Assembly: GCA_029624735.1 (NCBI GenBank)
Contig: JARSSM010000021.1
Coordinates: 23,273 to 87,272, forward strand
From: Defluviicoccus sp.
Lineage (GTDB): Bacteria; Pseudomonadota; Alphaproteobacteria; Rhodospirillales; Defluviicoccaceae
Direction: 5' to 3'
Length of the DNA: 64,000 bases
Positions 40,941 to 49,396 of this stretch are shown piece by piece. Below the pieces are notes generated by a model. That model was not told where the DNA came from. It was given only the letters and a program-made list of their open reading frames with translations, and ran no database searches. Each line of letters begins with the position of its first letter. The first letter of the stretch is position 1. A program made the position numbers and the translations under genes.

Positions 40941-41294
40941 TCAGATGTCGAGGCCGGCACGCGCGCAAGCCGCCCGGACGACGACACTCAACAGAGCCAA
41001 CGGCACGGTCGCAGCGCTTGCCTCGAACCGCCGTGGTCCAAGCGCCAAGGTGGCATAGGGGAGCAAGCCGGTGACGCCGAAGCCGACATGCCAATGCCAG
41101 CCGGGGGCAACCCGGTGCAGGAGATCGAAACAGCGATCGATCGAGGCGGTGTAGGCCGGTTCCTCGCCGGCCGTGATGCCTCCGCCCAGGGCTTGGGCGA
41201 TGTCGCGATCGAGCACCGGGTCCGGACCGGTGGCGGCGTCAAGCCGCGCAAGCAGATCGCGCAGGCGGGCGCTGTCGGCTGCAGCGGGTTCCAT
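40941..41294 (-). CDS. Hypothetical protein, conserved in alphaproteobacteria/phages
   Basis: A 117-residue protein with the pattern ARLRDLLARLDAATGPDPVLDRDIAQALG, YTASIDRCFDLL, APGWHWHVGF and a final hydrophobic RAACARAG. This belongs to an unnamed small-protein family often met in alphaproteobacteria and their phages, where it usually lies among genes of unknown role. No catalytic motif is seen. It stands 107 bases from the Anbu gene on the same strand. Confidence 0.7.
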   Translation of the reverse strand: MEPAAADSARLRDLLARLDAATGPDPVLDRDIAQALGGGITAGEEPAYTASIDRCFDLLHRVAPGWHWHVGFGVTGLLPYATLALGPRRFEASAATVPLALLSVVVRAACARAGLDI

Positions 41295-41401
41295 GGGTGC
41301 TTAACGAGTGCGGCCAAAGGGCAACGCGTGAGCCTAGCAGAGCCCGCAGCCGGCAGCGAGGGCGTGCGCAGCCGAAGGCTTCACTTTGGCTTTTCGCGTC
41401 T

Positions 41402-42163
41402 CTAGACGGACTCTGCCGGCGGCTCGTCGCCTGCCGCCCACGGCGGATCCGCAAGATCGGCAAACACCTTGAGAAGCCCGGTGCCCCAGCCGGCGCAGAG
41501 GGTTGCGAAGTATGGATCGCCGGCGGCGATCTCCTGCTGACGGCCGATCGCCAAGGTGTCGGCCTTATAGATCAGCACGTCCATCGGCGGTGCGACGGAC
41601 AGGTTCGCCTTGATCGTGCCGTCGAACGACAACAGCGCGCACTTTGCGGCCTGCGCCAGCGTCGTTTGCGGCGTCAGGACCCGTTCGAGGATCGGCTTGC
41701 CATATTTCGTCTCGCCGAGCTGGAAGTAGGGCGTGGCCGGTTCGCTCTCGATGAAGTTGCCGGCCGGGTAAACCAGAAACAGCCGCGGTTCGTCGCCAGC
41801 GATCTGGCCGCCGACGATGAAGGACGATGACACGTCGGCGCCGAACCCTTGGAGGTAGGAACGGTCGCGATCGATGACGGTGCGCAGCAGCCCGCCGACC
41901 ATCATCGTGACATCGAACAAAGTGGGGGCGAGAAGGACGTTGCGGCCCGGCTCGTCCGTGCTGAGGCCCTGCTGCAAACGGGTGATCACTTCCTGGGTAA
42001 CGGCGAGATTGCCTGCCGTCATGACGACGATCAGCCGCTGCCCTTGCTGATGGAAGACGAACAGCTTGTGAAACGTGGCGACGCTGTCGACGCCGGCGTT
42101 GGTCCGTGAGTCGCTGGCGAACAGCAGCCCCTCGTTGACCTTGACACCCACGCAGTACGTCAT
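41402..42163 (-). CDS. Anbu-type proteasome-like peptidase
   Basis: A 253-residue Ntn-hydrolase. The start MTYCVGVKVNEGLLFASDSRTNAGVD is the Anbu (ancestral beta-subunit) hallmark, with Thr2 as the expected nucleophile and Asp/Lys positions in the first strands (SDSRTN, HKLFVF). Anbu forms large open helical or ring assemblies. It usually sits in an operon with a circularly permuted ATP-grasp, an alpha-E (DUF403) protein and a transglutaminase; none of these is present here, so it is an orphan copy. Confidence 0.9.
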   Translation of the reverse strand: MTYCVGVKVNEGLLFASDSRTNAGVDSVATFHKLFVFHQQGQRLIVVMTAGNLAVTQEVITRLQQGLSTDEPGRNVLLAPTLFDVTMMVGGLLRTVIDRDRSYLQGFGADVSSSFIVGGQIAGDEPRLFLVYPAGNFIESEPATPYFQLGETKYGKPILERVLTPQTTLAQAAKCALLSFDGTIKANLSVAPPMDVLIYKADTLAIGRQQEIAAGDPYFATLCAGWGTGLLKVFADLADPPWAAGDEPPAESV

Positions 42164-42202
42164 CCCTGCCTCCTGTTTGCGTCACTGGTATCGGCAAGCT
42201 CT

Positions 42203-42242
42203 GCCGTCTTCAACCAAGATGGGCCGTCTTCAACCAAGATGG
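42203..42242. repeat. Perfect 20-bp tandem duplication
   Basis: GCCGTCTTCAACCAAGATGG occurs twice back to back (42203-42222, 42223-42242), about 40 bases upstream of the Anbu start codon. Confidence 0.95.
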
Positions 42243-42282
42243 AACGACCGAGGCGACGAACGCAACAAGAGCGCTGTCCGCT

Positions 42283-42313
42283 GAATGCGGTTGCTGGTGA
42301 ATGCCGTTGCTGG
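42283..42313. repeat. 15-bp near-perfect direct repeat
   Basis: GAATGCGGTTGCTGG at 42283-42297 and GAATGCCGTTGCTGG at 42299-42313 differ at one base and are separated by one base. Confidence 0.85.
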
Positions 42314-42521
42314 CCCGCCACATCCTACAGCCGATCCGATCAGCGGCGAACCCTTGCGCGGGCAGACAGCAGGGTGATCGCATTTGGCCGATGATGGATC
42401 GGGCGAAGGCATCGGACCATCCGGAGCGTTTGCGTTTGCGGCGGATGGAGATGTCGGGGCGGGCGCGTTTGAGGACGTTGAGGGCGCGTTTGCAGATGAC
42501 GGCGGCGGCGAAGCGCGGGTG

Positions 42522-43391
42522 TCAGCGCGGCAGACCGAGGCGGAAGTCGGCGAAGTCGGTGCCCTGATCGCGGGGCGATGCCCAGTCGGGTTTCTTGCCG
42601 CCGAAAAACGTGCTGAAGAACAGGCCCTGGATGTGCACGGCCGGGCCTGAACGGTAAACGAGCCCGCCCTGGTCGAGGACGAGGCGGCCATCGATCCATA
42701 CCCGCACCCGGCCGTCGTCATGGCCCGGCGTGTTGAGGATCACCTCCTCCTCGATGGCAATCCAGGGTCCGGTTGCGTACGTCCAGTTGCCGCGGCCCAG
42801 GCTCTCGCCGCAGCGCGCGGTCTTGTTCTGGGTGTACGCATAGACCTCACCGCGGCCGCCCGAGCGCCACATCAGCCGGGCGCTGAAGCCGGCCTGGTCG
42901 TGCACCGGCCGGCAGCCACTTGCCGTCGTCACCGGAGCACCTTCGGATCCGAACAGGCCCGGCAGCTTGCCGCCGCGGGCGAAGGCGAAACCGTCCTCGA
43001 AGCGGACGCGGTAGCCGAGGCAGGCTGCCGTCGCCTCGGAACCGGCCAAGAGCGGGGCATAGAACTGGGCGCCGCCGGCAGGCGTGTCCTTACTGCCGGG
43101 GTTGATCGAGCCTTCAGGATAGCGCACATGGAGTGCGACCGGGATCGGCCCGGCGAGCGCCCTGATGCTGAGGTTGGCCTCAACCGCAAACGGCTGGTGC
43201 GGCGTCAAGGGGGCGAGCACATCCAGCGGCGCCCGACCGACATCGGCAGGCGCCGGCTGGAAGGACACGACCTCGCGGTAGCGCTGCAAACAGGGGGTGG
43301 ACTGCCCGTCGCCCTCGCCGGCGCCAGCCTCACGGAAGGCACCGGGCAGCAGTATCGCCACAGCCAGCGCGGGAAGGACTCTTGGAATCAT
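42522..43391 (-). CDS. Secreted polysaccharide lyase family 14-like protein
   Basis: A 289-residue exported protein. Residues 1-24 form a signal peptide (PRVLPALAVAILLPGAF ... AGAG). The body matches the alginate-lyase-like PL14 jelly-roll pattern: YRVRFEDGFAFARGGKLPGLFG, SARLMWRSGGRGEVYAY, and the C-terminal GLFFSTFFGGKKPDWASPRDQGTDFADFRL. It probably binds or cleaves a uronic-acid polysaccharide; no other alginate gene is nearby. Its ATG at 43391 lies within the same CATG as the start of the divergent CorC gene; a GTG/other start at 43436 would make the overlap larger. Confidence 0.75.
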   Translation of the reverse strand: MIPRVLPALAVAILLPGAFREAGAGEGDGQSTPCLQRYREVVSFQPAPADVGRAPLDVLAPLTPHQPFAVEANLSIRALAGPIPVALHVRYPEGSINPGSKDTPAGGAQFYAPLLAGSEATAACLGYRVRFEDGFAFARGGKLPGLFGSEGAPVTTASGCRPVHDQAGFSARLMWRSGGRGEVYAYTQNKTARCGESLGRGNWTYATGPWIAIEEEVILNTPGHDDGRVRVWIDGRLVLDQGGLVYRSGPAVHIQGLFFSTFFGGKKPDWASPRDQGTDFADFRLGLPR

Positions 43392-44688
43392 GCTCGCTCT
43401 CGACCTCGTTGTCGTCCTGATGCTGATTGTTGTCAACGGCTTCCTTGCGATGGCGGAGCTCGCGATGGTTTCGGTCCGGCCGTCTCAGCTCAAGGTGATG
43501 GCACAGCAGGGCAGCAGCGGCGCAGCAAGGGCGTTGCAGCTTAGCGTGGATCCAGGACGCTTTCTCTCCACCGTTCAGGTGGGCATCACGCTGGTGGGGG
43601 TCCTGACCGGCGCGTTCAGCGGCGCCACGATTGCTGAGGCGCTTGCCGGTTGGCTCGCAGCGGCAGGGGTCCCGGCTTCGCTGGTCGAACCGGTGGCACT
43701 GGCGGCCGTCGTCGTCGTCATCGTCTACCTGACGTTGATCGTCGGCGAGCTTGTCCCTAAGCGGTTGGCCTTGCGCAATCCTGCCGGGACAGCAGCCGCG
43801 GTCGCGATGCCGCTTGAACTGCTCGCACGCGTAGCGGCACCAGCGGTCTGGCTGCTGGACCGGTCGTCACACTTGGCAATGCGGCTGATGGGCCTTGGCC
43901 ACACGGCGCAGCCGGCGGTGACTGAGGAGGAGATCAAGGCCCTGATCCGCGAAGGTGAGGCTGCTGGCATCGTCGAGCCCGCGGAAGGACAGATGCTGTC
44001 AAGCATCTTGCGGTTGGGGGATCGGACCGCGCGTTCCGTGATGACACCGCGGCCAGATGTCGACTGGATCAATTTGGACGGTGACCAAGCGTCGATCCGG
44101 GTTGCCTTGCGCCAAACGCGGCATTCGCGCTTGCCGGCGTGTCGCGGCAGGATCGACGAGGTCGTCGGTGTTGTGCAGACGAAGGACGTCCTCAACGCGT
44201 GTCTTAGCGACGATCCGCTTGACGTCGGCAACCTTGTGAGGAACGCCATCGTCGTTCATGAAGGTGCAGACGTGCTCGACGTGATCGAAATGTTGAGGAC
44301 GAATCCGATCCATATGGCCTTGGTTGTGGACGAGTACGGCAGCTTCGAGGGGATCGTCACCGCGACCGATATCCTGAGCGCGATCGTCGGCAGCCTTGAT
44401 CAGCCCGTTGGACCGGAGGATGCGCCGGCGGTGCAGCGTGAGGATGGTTCCTGGCTGCTCGATGGTTCAATGCCGGTTGACAACATGGCTGATATCCTGG
44501 AGCTCGCCTTGCCGCCAGGGCAAGACTTCCACACCGTCGCTGGTTTCGTGCTGTCGCACCTTCGCCGGCTGCCGACGCCAGGTGAATCGTTTCTCTGGCG
44601 CGGCTGGCGGTTCGAGGTGGTCGACATGGATGGTCGCCGCATTGATAAGATTCTGGCCGAGCGCGCGCCCGCTACGCGCCGCCGCTGA
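43390..44688 (+). CDS. CNNM/CorC (HlyC) family membrane protein
   Basis: A 432-residue protein with a DUF21 (CNNM) membrane domain (about 1-190, four hydrophobic segments, NGFLAMAELAMVSVR), a pair of CBS domains (about 200-330, MTPRPDVDWINLD and MALVVDEYGSFEGIVTATDIL) and a C-terminal CorC/HlyC transporter-associated domain (about 345-425). The family is linked to Mg/Co efflux; hemolysin is a historical label. The start is fixed by the family's first membrane helix beginning right after MLALDL; there is no room for a private intergenic promoter. Confidence 0.9.
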   Translation: MLALDLVVVLMLIVVNGFLAMAELAMVSVRPSQLKVMAQQGSSGAARALQLSVDPGRFLSTVQVGITLVGVLTGAFSGATIAEALAGWLAAAGVPASLVEPVALAAVVVVIVYLTLIVGELVPKRLALRNPAGTAAAVAMPLELLARVAAPAVWLLDRSSHLAMRLMGLGHTAQPAVTEEEIKALIREGEAAGIVEPAEGQMLSSILRLGDRTARSVMTPRPDVDWINLDGDQASIRVALRQTRHSRLPACRGRIDEVVGVVQTKDVLNACLSDDPLDVGNLVRNAIVVHEGADVLDVIEMLRTNPIHMALVVDEYGSFEGIVTATDILSAIVGSLDQPVGPEDAPAVQREDGSWLLDGSMPVDNMADILELALPPGQDFHTVAGFVLSHLRRLPTPGESFLWRGWRFEVVDMDGRRIDKILAERAPATRRR

Positions 44689-44722
44689 CGCGCTCCCGTG
44701 ACGCGATGCAATCGGCAGCCAT

Positions 44723-45685
44723 TCACTCGATAGCGAAAACCGCATCGGCAAAGCCGGCCGGCAGCTCCGCGCACGCCGTGCCGGCCGCGACCGGCAGCAG
44801 GACGGCGGCGTCAACGATGCCCAAGTCGCGCAGCTGATGCGGGATGCCCCAGCCGTTCTGCAGGTGGCCGATCCCGGCGATACCGACCACGAGCCGCGTT
44901 TCCGACTGGGCGTGCGCTGCGGCGAGCGCCTCCGCCATTGCCCGGTCCCAGGTCAGTTGCGCCGCCACGAACCGCTCGAAGGCGGGGTCCGGCGCGGCCG
45001 CAGCCTGGTCGCCATGCGGTGCGCGCTTGTGCGCGAAGACCTCGCCGAGCCAGCGGCGATAGGCGGGCAGGGCTGGTGCCGGATCGCCGATGCCCTCGCG
45101 TTCGGTGCTGGGAACCGCCGATAAGCCTTCGCGCGCAACGCGGCGGATCAAACTGCGCTCGACGTTGAGCGCACGCATTGGCAGCTTGTGCCGGCGCGCG
45201 AACTCGAAAATCGGCAGATAGAGCTGGGGATCGAAGCCCCAGGTCTCCTTCCAGCGGGCGGCGAGGAGAAATTGGTCCGCATCGATTTCGCCGGCAACCC
45301 ACTGATCGAGCACCGGCTGGGAAGCGCGCGCGAACATCTCGAAGCCGAGCACGAGATCAGGCCGGCGCGCGTAGAGGGCTTCGATGACGCTCAGCTGCCA
45401 GCGGTGGTGCGCCGCGTTGTCGTGCTCCTCGCCTAGGAGCACGATCGGTCGCGTCGCGAGCCCGGCCAACAGCCCGTCGGCTGCAACCGTCTGCCCGGTC
45501 GCAGGGTCGATCCAGCGGCCCGCCGGCGCGCATCCGCTGCTGCGATCGGAGGTGCATGCGCTTAAGGCAAGCGCAATGACGCAGGCCGCGAGGGCGCCTT
45601 GTGCCGGCCGGCGCGGTGAACGCGAAAGGAGCGGCTGTGGTCGGCTTGCCCTGGGTGTGACGGCTGGTGTCATTGCGGCCGGCAT
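44723..45685 (-). CDS. ChaN-type haem-binding lipoprotein
   Basis: A 320-residue lipoprotein: a long basic n-region, hydrophobic segment and lipobox LALSAC give Cys44. The ChaN domain follows (about 75-310) with RPIVLLGEEHDNAAHHRWQL near its start, LVLGFEMFARASQPVLDQW, and GIAGIGHLQNGWGIPHQL near the end, whose histidines match the haem-iron ligands in this family. Proposed role is outer-membrane iron/haem handling. Convergent with the CorC gene (34 bases). Alternative ATG at 45673. Confidence 0.85.
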   Translation of the reverse strand: MPAAMTPAVTPRASRPQPLLSRSPRRPAQGALAACVIALALSACTSDRSSGCAPAGRWIDPATGQTVAADGLLAGLATRPIVLLGEEHDNAAHHRWQLSVIEALYARRPDLVLGFEMFARASQPVLDQWVAGEIDADQFLLAARWKETWGFDPQLYLPIFEFARRHKLPMRALNVERSLIRRVAREGLSAVPSTEREGIGDPAPALPAYRRWLGEVFAHKRAPHGDQAAAAPDPAFERFVAAQLTWDRAMAEALAAAHAQSETRLVVGIAGIGHLQNGWGIPHQLRDLGIVDAAVLLPVAAGTACAELPAGFADAVFAIE

Positions 45686-45771
45686 TGTCTGCCGGCACCG
45701 CGCGGACAGCAAGGGCCGTCAGCAGGGAGGGAGCTGCCGCACGCTGTCGTGGACGGCCGGCACGCTAACCG

Positions 45772-46155
45772 TCAGTCGACGAAGGCTTGCTCGCTTTGCA
45801 GGCGGATAATGCGACGCGCAACTGCCTTCTTGATCGCCTGCCAGGCATCGGTGTCGAGAATGGTTGCGCCAGCCCGCTCAAGTTCAGCCATCGCCTCAAG
45901 AAACGCCTCAAGGTCACTGTATTTGCTTGTATCAAACGTTTCGGATGTGAAGCGTGTGGCGTCCGCCCAAAGGCCCTCGGCAGCACCAGAAGGCGCAGCC
46001 GGCACGGGCACCGGCGGGTTCGAGCCGATGCGTTCGCTCGACGCCACATAAGCGCCAATCCTGCCGTCGGGGCAGCGGCTGCTCGCGACAACGAGCCAGC
46101 GGCGGATCACTACGGCGCCTATACACGCCAACGGGGCACCAGTTCCGCCGTCCAT
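45772..46155 (-). CDS. Hypothetical protein under a possible CtrA box
   Basis: A 127-residue protein of unknown family. The N-terminal third is hydrophobic with two cysteines (LACIGAVVIRRWLVVASSRC), the middle is proline-rich and the C-terminal half is helical (SKYSDLEAFLEAMAELERAGATIL, WQAIKKAVARRIIRLQ). GGGAGG lies nine bases before the ATG at 46155. A perfect TTAA-N7-TTAA CtrA motif lies 59 bases upstream. No function assigned. Confidence 0.6.
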   Translation of the reverse strand: MDGGTGAPLACIGAVVIRRWLVVASSRCPDGRIGAYVASSERIGSNPPVPVPAAPSGAAEGLWADATRFTSETFDTSKYSDLEAFLEAMAELERAGATILDTDAWQAIKKAVARRIIRLQSEQAFVD

Positions 46156-46213
46156 CGCCAAAGCCTCCCATCACACTGAAGCGGGCCAATTCGCGGTTTA
46201 TGCCACACAGTGG

Positions 46214-46228
46214 TTAACGAATTCTTAA
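46214..46228 (-). promoter_or_regulatory. Perfect CtrA box TTAA-N7-TTAA
   Basis: TTAACGAATTCTTAA matches the CtrA full-site consensus exactly. It is 59 bases upstream of the 127-residue hypothetical gene and 45 bases past the end of lrgB. In this GC-rich sequence two TTAA tetramers at this spacing are uncommon. Confidence 0.5.
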
Positions 46229-46272
46229 TAGGGGGTGGCAGGCGTTAAGATTTCGACTCTCTTGACCGCCGG

Positions 46273-46992
46273 CTAGAAGAGCAGCCGCAACAAGAGCGGC
46301 ACCAGGATTGCGGTCGCCAGAGCGTTCAGCCCCATGGCGAGGCCGGAGAAGGCGCCCGCCAGCTCGTTTACCTGGAACGCCCGGGCGGTGCCGATGCCGT
46401 GCGAGGCAAGCCCGATCGCAAGGCCGCCGGCGCGCCAGTCCTTGACCCGGAGCAAGCGAAGGAGCGTCGTTGCCGTCATCGCGCCGGTGATGCCGGTGAG
46501 GATGACCACCGGTGCCGTCAGCGTCGGCAGGCCGCCAACTTGCTCGGTGATCGCCATCGCGACCGGTGCGGTGGCCGACTTCGGTGCCAGCGAAAGGAGT
46601 GTCTTCTCCGACGCGCCCAGCGCCCAAGCGATGCCGACGGCGGTGATGATGGCGGTCAGCGAGCCGACGACGACGGCCGTTAGAATGCCGACCAGGGAGC
46701 GGCGGACGTGCTGGATCTGCCGGTAAAGGGGAATGGCGAGGGCGACTGTCGCCGGGCCAAGGAGGAAGTGCACGAACTTCGCGCCATCAAAGTAGGTCGG
46801 GTAGGGGGTGCCGGTTACCACCAGCAAGCCGATGATCAGGCCCATGGCGATCAGGACTGGATTGACGAGCGGATTCCCGCCGCTCAGGTGGAACAACTTC
46901 ATGCCGGCCTGATGGGCGAGCAGGGTGACGGTGAGGAAGAGGAGCGGGCCGGCGCCGAGCGTGGCCCACAGCGCCTGCAGCTGCGCGCTCAT
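46273..46992 (-). CDS. lrgB: LrgB/CidB family membrane protein
   Basis: A 239-residue integral membrane protein with six to seven hydrophobic helices and the family segments LLGPATVALAIPLYRQ, SLAPKSATAPVAMAI and LASHGIGTARAFQ. It forms the partner of LrgA in the holin/antiholin-like system of Gram-positives; in proteobacteria the pair is thought to handle small carboxylates such as glycolate or pyruvate. Its start overlaps the lrgA end by four bases. Confidence 0.92.
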   Translation of the reverse strand: MSAQLQALWATLGAGPLLFLTVTLLAHQAGMKLFHLSGGNPLVNPVLIAMGLIIGLLVVTGTPYPTYFDGAKFVHFLLGPATVALAIPLYRQIQHVRRSLVGILTAVVVGSLTAIITAVGIAWALGASEKTLLSLAPKSATAPVAMAITEQVGGLPTLTAPVVILTGITGAMTATTLLRLLRVKDWRAGGLAIGLASHGIGTARAFQVNELAGAFSGLAMGLNALATAILVPLLLRLLF

Positions 46993-47339
46993 GTCGGTGT
47001 GCCTTTGCGGCTGAGCCGGCTCATCACGAGCGCAGTCACCGCGATCGTGATCAGCGTGCCAAGGACGATCGAGGCAGCGATCGGCACCAGCTCGCGCCCG
47101 AGGAGCTGGGTGTGCAGCATGACGCCCACACCCGCCGGCACGAACAAGAGCGACAGGTTGCCAAGCAGCGCGTCGGCGGTCTTGGCGAGGCCGTCCGGGA
47201 TACCGCCCTTGACGAGCAGTCCTAAGAACAACAGCGCCATGCCGATGACGGGACCCGGGATTGGGACGCCGCTCAGCCTGACAACCACTTCACCGGCAAG
47301 CTGGCAGATCAGAATGAGGGAAAAGTATCCGAGCATCAT
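46989..47339 (-). CDS. lrgA: LrgA/CidA family membrane protein
   Basis: A 116-residue protein with four membrane helices and the family stretch PIPGPVIGMALLFLGLL and LGNLSLLFVPAGVGVMLH. It is holin-like in topology. Operon with lrgB (ATGA overlap). No LytTR- or LysR-type regulator is adjacent to show how the pair is controlled. Confidence 0.92.
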   Translation of the reverse strand: MMLGYFSLILICQLAGEVVVRLSGVPIPGPVIGMALLFLGLLVKGGIPDGLAKTADALLGNLSLLFVPAGVGVMLHTQLLGRELVPIAASIVLGTLITIAVTALVMSRLSRKGTPT

Positions 47340-47492
47340 GCAATCCTTTCATAGCAGCACCGGCACAGGCGTCCGCACGGGGACCGTTCGCGTGTTTCCT
47401 GCATGCTTCGGGGGGGCGCGCGCCAAGCTCGACCTCCCCATCGCCTGAGCCGGGGCGGGTGACCAGGAGGCGGAACAATCGGCAAGGAGCTG

Positions 47493-47744
47493 CTACTGCG
47501 AGGCGACTGCCTTTTCGAGGATTTCGCGTATGAAGCGGGTGTAGGGAATGCCGCGTGCCTCCGCACGCGCCTTCACCGCATCGAGGAGTCCCCGGGGAAC
47601 GCGCATGTTGATTTGCGCTGCCTTTTTCTCGAACTCGAAGTGCACCGGCCTTGCGCCGGTAAGATCATACTGGGTCAGATCGGCGGTAGCGACAAAGGCT
47701 GCCGCCTCCTCATCGCTCTCAAAGCGTGGGATTTTCTTTTTCAA
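47493..47744 (-). CDS. brnA: BrnA-type antitoxin
   Basis: An 83-residue protein with KKKIPRFESDEEAAAFVATADLTQYDL and a C-terminal ribbon-helix-helix (INMRVPRGLLDAVKARAEARGIPYTRFIREILEKAV). It neutralises the BrnT RNase and represses the operon. The TTG at 47744 was chosen because AGGAGG lies nine bases before it and the family starts at the lysine run; the frame continues upstream over the end of brnT. It follows brnT by 25 bases, the normal toxin-first order. Confidence 0.87.
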   Translation of the reverse strand: MKKKIPRFESDEEAAAFVATADLTQYDLTGARPVHFEFEKKAAQINMRVPRGLLDAVKARAEARGIPYTRFIREILEKAVASQ

Positions 47745-47769
47745 AGTGGGTGACCTCCTGCTTGTGCAT

Positions 47770-48024
47770 TTAGCGGGCAGAAATCGGCCGAATGTATGTC
47801 TTGCCGTCACGCTCTCTCAACGTGAAAACCACGAAAACGGCCCGTCCGCCGGCGGTGTAACCGATCGCGCGGAATCGTTCCTCGTGCGTTGAGTGAGTCT
47901 CATCGGGCAGGATCATGATGGGCCGGGCGAAGAGGGCCTCAATCTCACGGCGAGATACACCGTGCTTGCTGCATTTCGCGCCGTTGCCGGCATCCCAGTC
48001 GAAGCCCGCGAGCTCGTCCTGCAT
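47770..48024 (-). CDS. brnT: BrnT-type toxin (ribonuclease)
   Basis: An 84-residue BrnT: FDWDAGNGAKCSKHGVSRREIEALF, the PDETHSTHEERFRAIGYTAGGR segment with the conserved histidine and arginine, VVFTLRERDGKTYIRPISAR. BrnT is a RelE-fold ribonuclease that blocks translation. It ends at ISAR, slightly shorter than family members that continue with a basic helix. The ATG lies ten bases from a palindrome that may be the operator. Confidence 0.87.
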   Translation of the reverse strand: MQDELAGFDWDAGNGAKCSKHGVSRREIEALFARPIMILPDETHSTHEERFRAIGYTAGGRAVFVVFTLRERDGKTYIRPISAR

Positions 48025-48033
48025 GGCCTCATG

Positions 48034-48049
48034 CTATACAAATGTATAG
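48034..48049 (-). promoter_or_regulatory. Palindromic operator of brnTA
   Basis: CTATACA-AA-TGTATAG is a perfect 7-base inverted repeat just upstream of the brnT ATG, with a TTGACG -35-like element immediately beyond it (minus strand, 48058-48053). Ribbon-helix-helix antitoxins bind such repeats to autoregulate. Confidence 0.6.
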
Positions 48050-48284
48050 TTTCGTCAAGCGGCGCGCTTGCCAAAGCGGCGGCGATCGCTGAGACGCAAT
48101 TGATCCCGCACCGTTCGCGCGGTCCGTGCATGCTTTGCCGCACCTGCTTGCCTGCAATTCGTGTGCGGTCTATACCCGCGCGCGAGCGGCGAATCACGTG
48201 TCGTGCAAGCTATCCCGGGACGGCAGAGCGATCCGTGGTCCGCGCTTTCAGAAATCCCCAATCATGAAGAGAGGGAGTAGGGCT

Positions 48285-48707
48285 ATGGCCGTCGAAAGAA
48301 CACTGTCCATCATCAAGCCGGACGCTACGGCACGCAACGTTACCGGCAAGATCAACGCCCTGTTTGAGGATGGCGGTCTGCGCATCGTCGCCCAGAAGCG
48401 GCTGCGGCTGACCGAGGAGCAGGCGAAGAAGTTCTATGCCGTGCACGCGGAGCGCCCCTTCTACGGCGAGCTCGTCGCCTACATGGTTTCCGGCCCGGTC
48501 GTTGCCCAAGTTCTCGAGGGCGAGGATGCGGTCGCTCGCAACCGCGCCATCATGGGCGCGACCAACCCCGCCAATGCCGCCGACGGCACCGTTCGCAAGG
48601 GGTTCGGCCTCAACGTGCAGGAAAACGCGGTGCACGGTTCCGACTCGCCGGAGAACGCGGCCATCGAGATCCGCTTCTTCTTCAGCGATTTGGAAGTGGT
48701 CGGTTAA
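48285..48707 (+). CDS. ndk: Nucleoside diphosphate kinase
   Basis: A 140-residue enzyme that equilibrates NTP and dNTP pools. It starts [14 protein letters not shown], has the catalytic His117 in NAVHGSDS and the normal family length. The ATG at 48285 follows GAGGGAG. It is transcribed toward purN, which is on the other strand. Confidence 0.96.
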   Translation: MAVERTLSIIKPDATARNVTGKINALFEDGGLRIVAQKRLRLTEEQAKKFYAVHAERPFYGELVAYMVSGPVVAQVLEGEDAVARNRAIMGATNPANAADGTVRKGFGLNVQENAVHGSDSPENAAIEIRFFFSDLEVVG

Positions 48708-48742
48708 GAAGTATCGGCAAGTGCTTGAAGGGGAAGGCTCGT

Positions 48743-49396
48743 TCAGTCCGGCAGCGGATTGAGCAAGCTTGTCCCCGGAGCCCTGGCCTTCGTGACCTGG
48801 ACCCGCTCGCCCGCGACCCGCACCCGTCCCTCGGCAATCAGCCGCACCGCCAGCGGGTAGATGCGGTGTTCCTCGGCGAGGATGCGGGCGGCTAACTGGT
48901 CGGCGTCGTCATCGGCCAGCACCGGCACGGCGGCTTGGACGATGATCGGGCCGTCGTCCATCGCCGGCCGGACGTAGTGCACGGTGCAGCCGCTGAAGCG
49001 GGCGCCGTAGGCGAGCACGGCCTCGTGCACATGCAGGCCGCGAAAGGCCGGCAGCAGCGACGGGTGGATGTTGATCAGCCGATCCCACCAGCGCCGCACG
49101 AAGCCCTCGGTCAACAGCCGCATGAAGCCGGCAAGGCACACCAGTTCGACGCCGGCTTCGTCCAGCGCGGCGTGCAGCGCATCCTCGAAAGCAGCGCGGT
49201 CGGGGAAATCGCGGTGATTGATGGTCGCGGTCGGAATGCCGGCGGCCTGCGCTCGATCGAGGCCTGCGACGCCGGGCTCGTTGGAGATAACGGTCGCAAT
49301 GGTGGCGGGGAAGGCAGAATCCGCGGCGGCGTCGATCAGCGCCTGCAGGTTGCTGCCGCGCCCGGAGATGAGGACGCCGATCTTCAGCTTGGCCAC
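48743..49396 (-). CDS. purN: Phosphoribosylglycinamide formyltransferase (GART)
   Basis: A 217-residue enzyme transferring formyl from 10-formyl-THF to GAR in purine synthesis. It shows [18 protein letters not shown], the catalytic [18 protein letters not shown] with Asn and His, and [19 protein letters not shown] with the catalytic Asp. The GTG at 49396 begins VAKLKIGVL as in the family. It overlaps the end of purM by 13 bases, so the two are coupled. Confidence 0.95.
   Translation of the reverse strand: MAKLKIGVLISGRGSNLQALIDAAADSAFPATIATVISNEPGVAGLDRAQAAGIPTATINHRDFPDRAAFEDALHAALDEAGVELVCLAGFMRLLTEGFVRRWWDRLINIHPSLLPAFRGLHVHEAVLAYGARFSGCTVHYVRPAMDDGPIIVQAAVPVLADDDADQLAARILAEEHRIYPLAVRLIAEGRVRVAGERVQVTKARAPGTSLLNPLPD

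Larger units (their letters stand above)
42164..42521. other. Gene-free stretch with short tandem repeats
   Basis: These 358 bases upstream of the Anbu gene contain the repeats at 42203-42242 and 42283-42313. The rest is GC-rich with open frames on both strands that show no recognisable protein; nothing further is supported. Confidence 0.6.

Noticed and set aside
42314..42521. Arginine-rich minus-strand frame as a transposase remnant
   Set aside because: The translation (RRKRKRSGWSD and similar) fits no transposase I recognise and similar strings arise from GC-rich sequence by chance.
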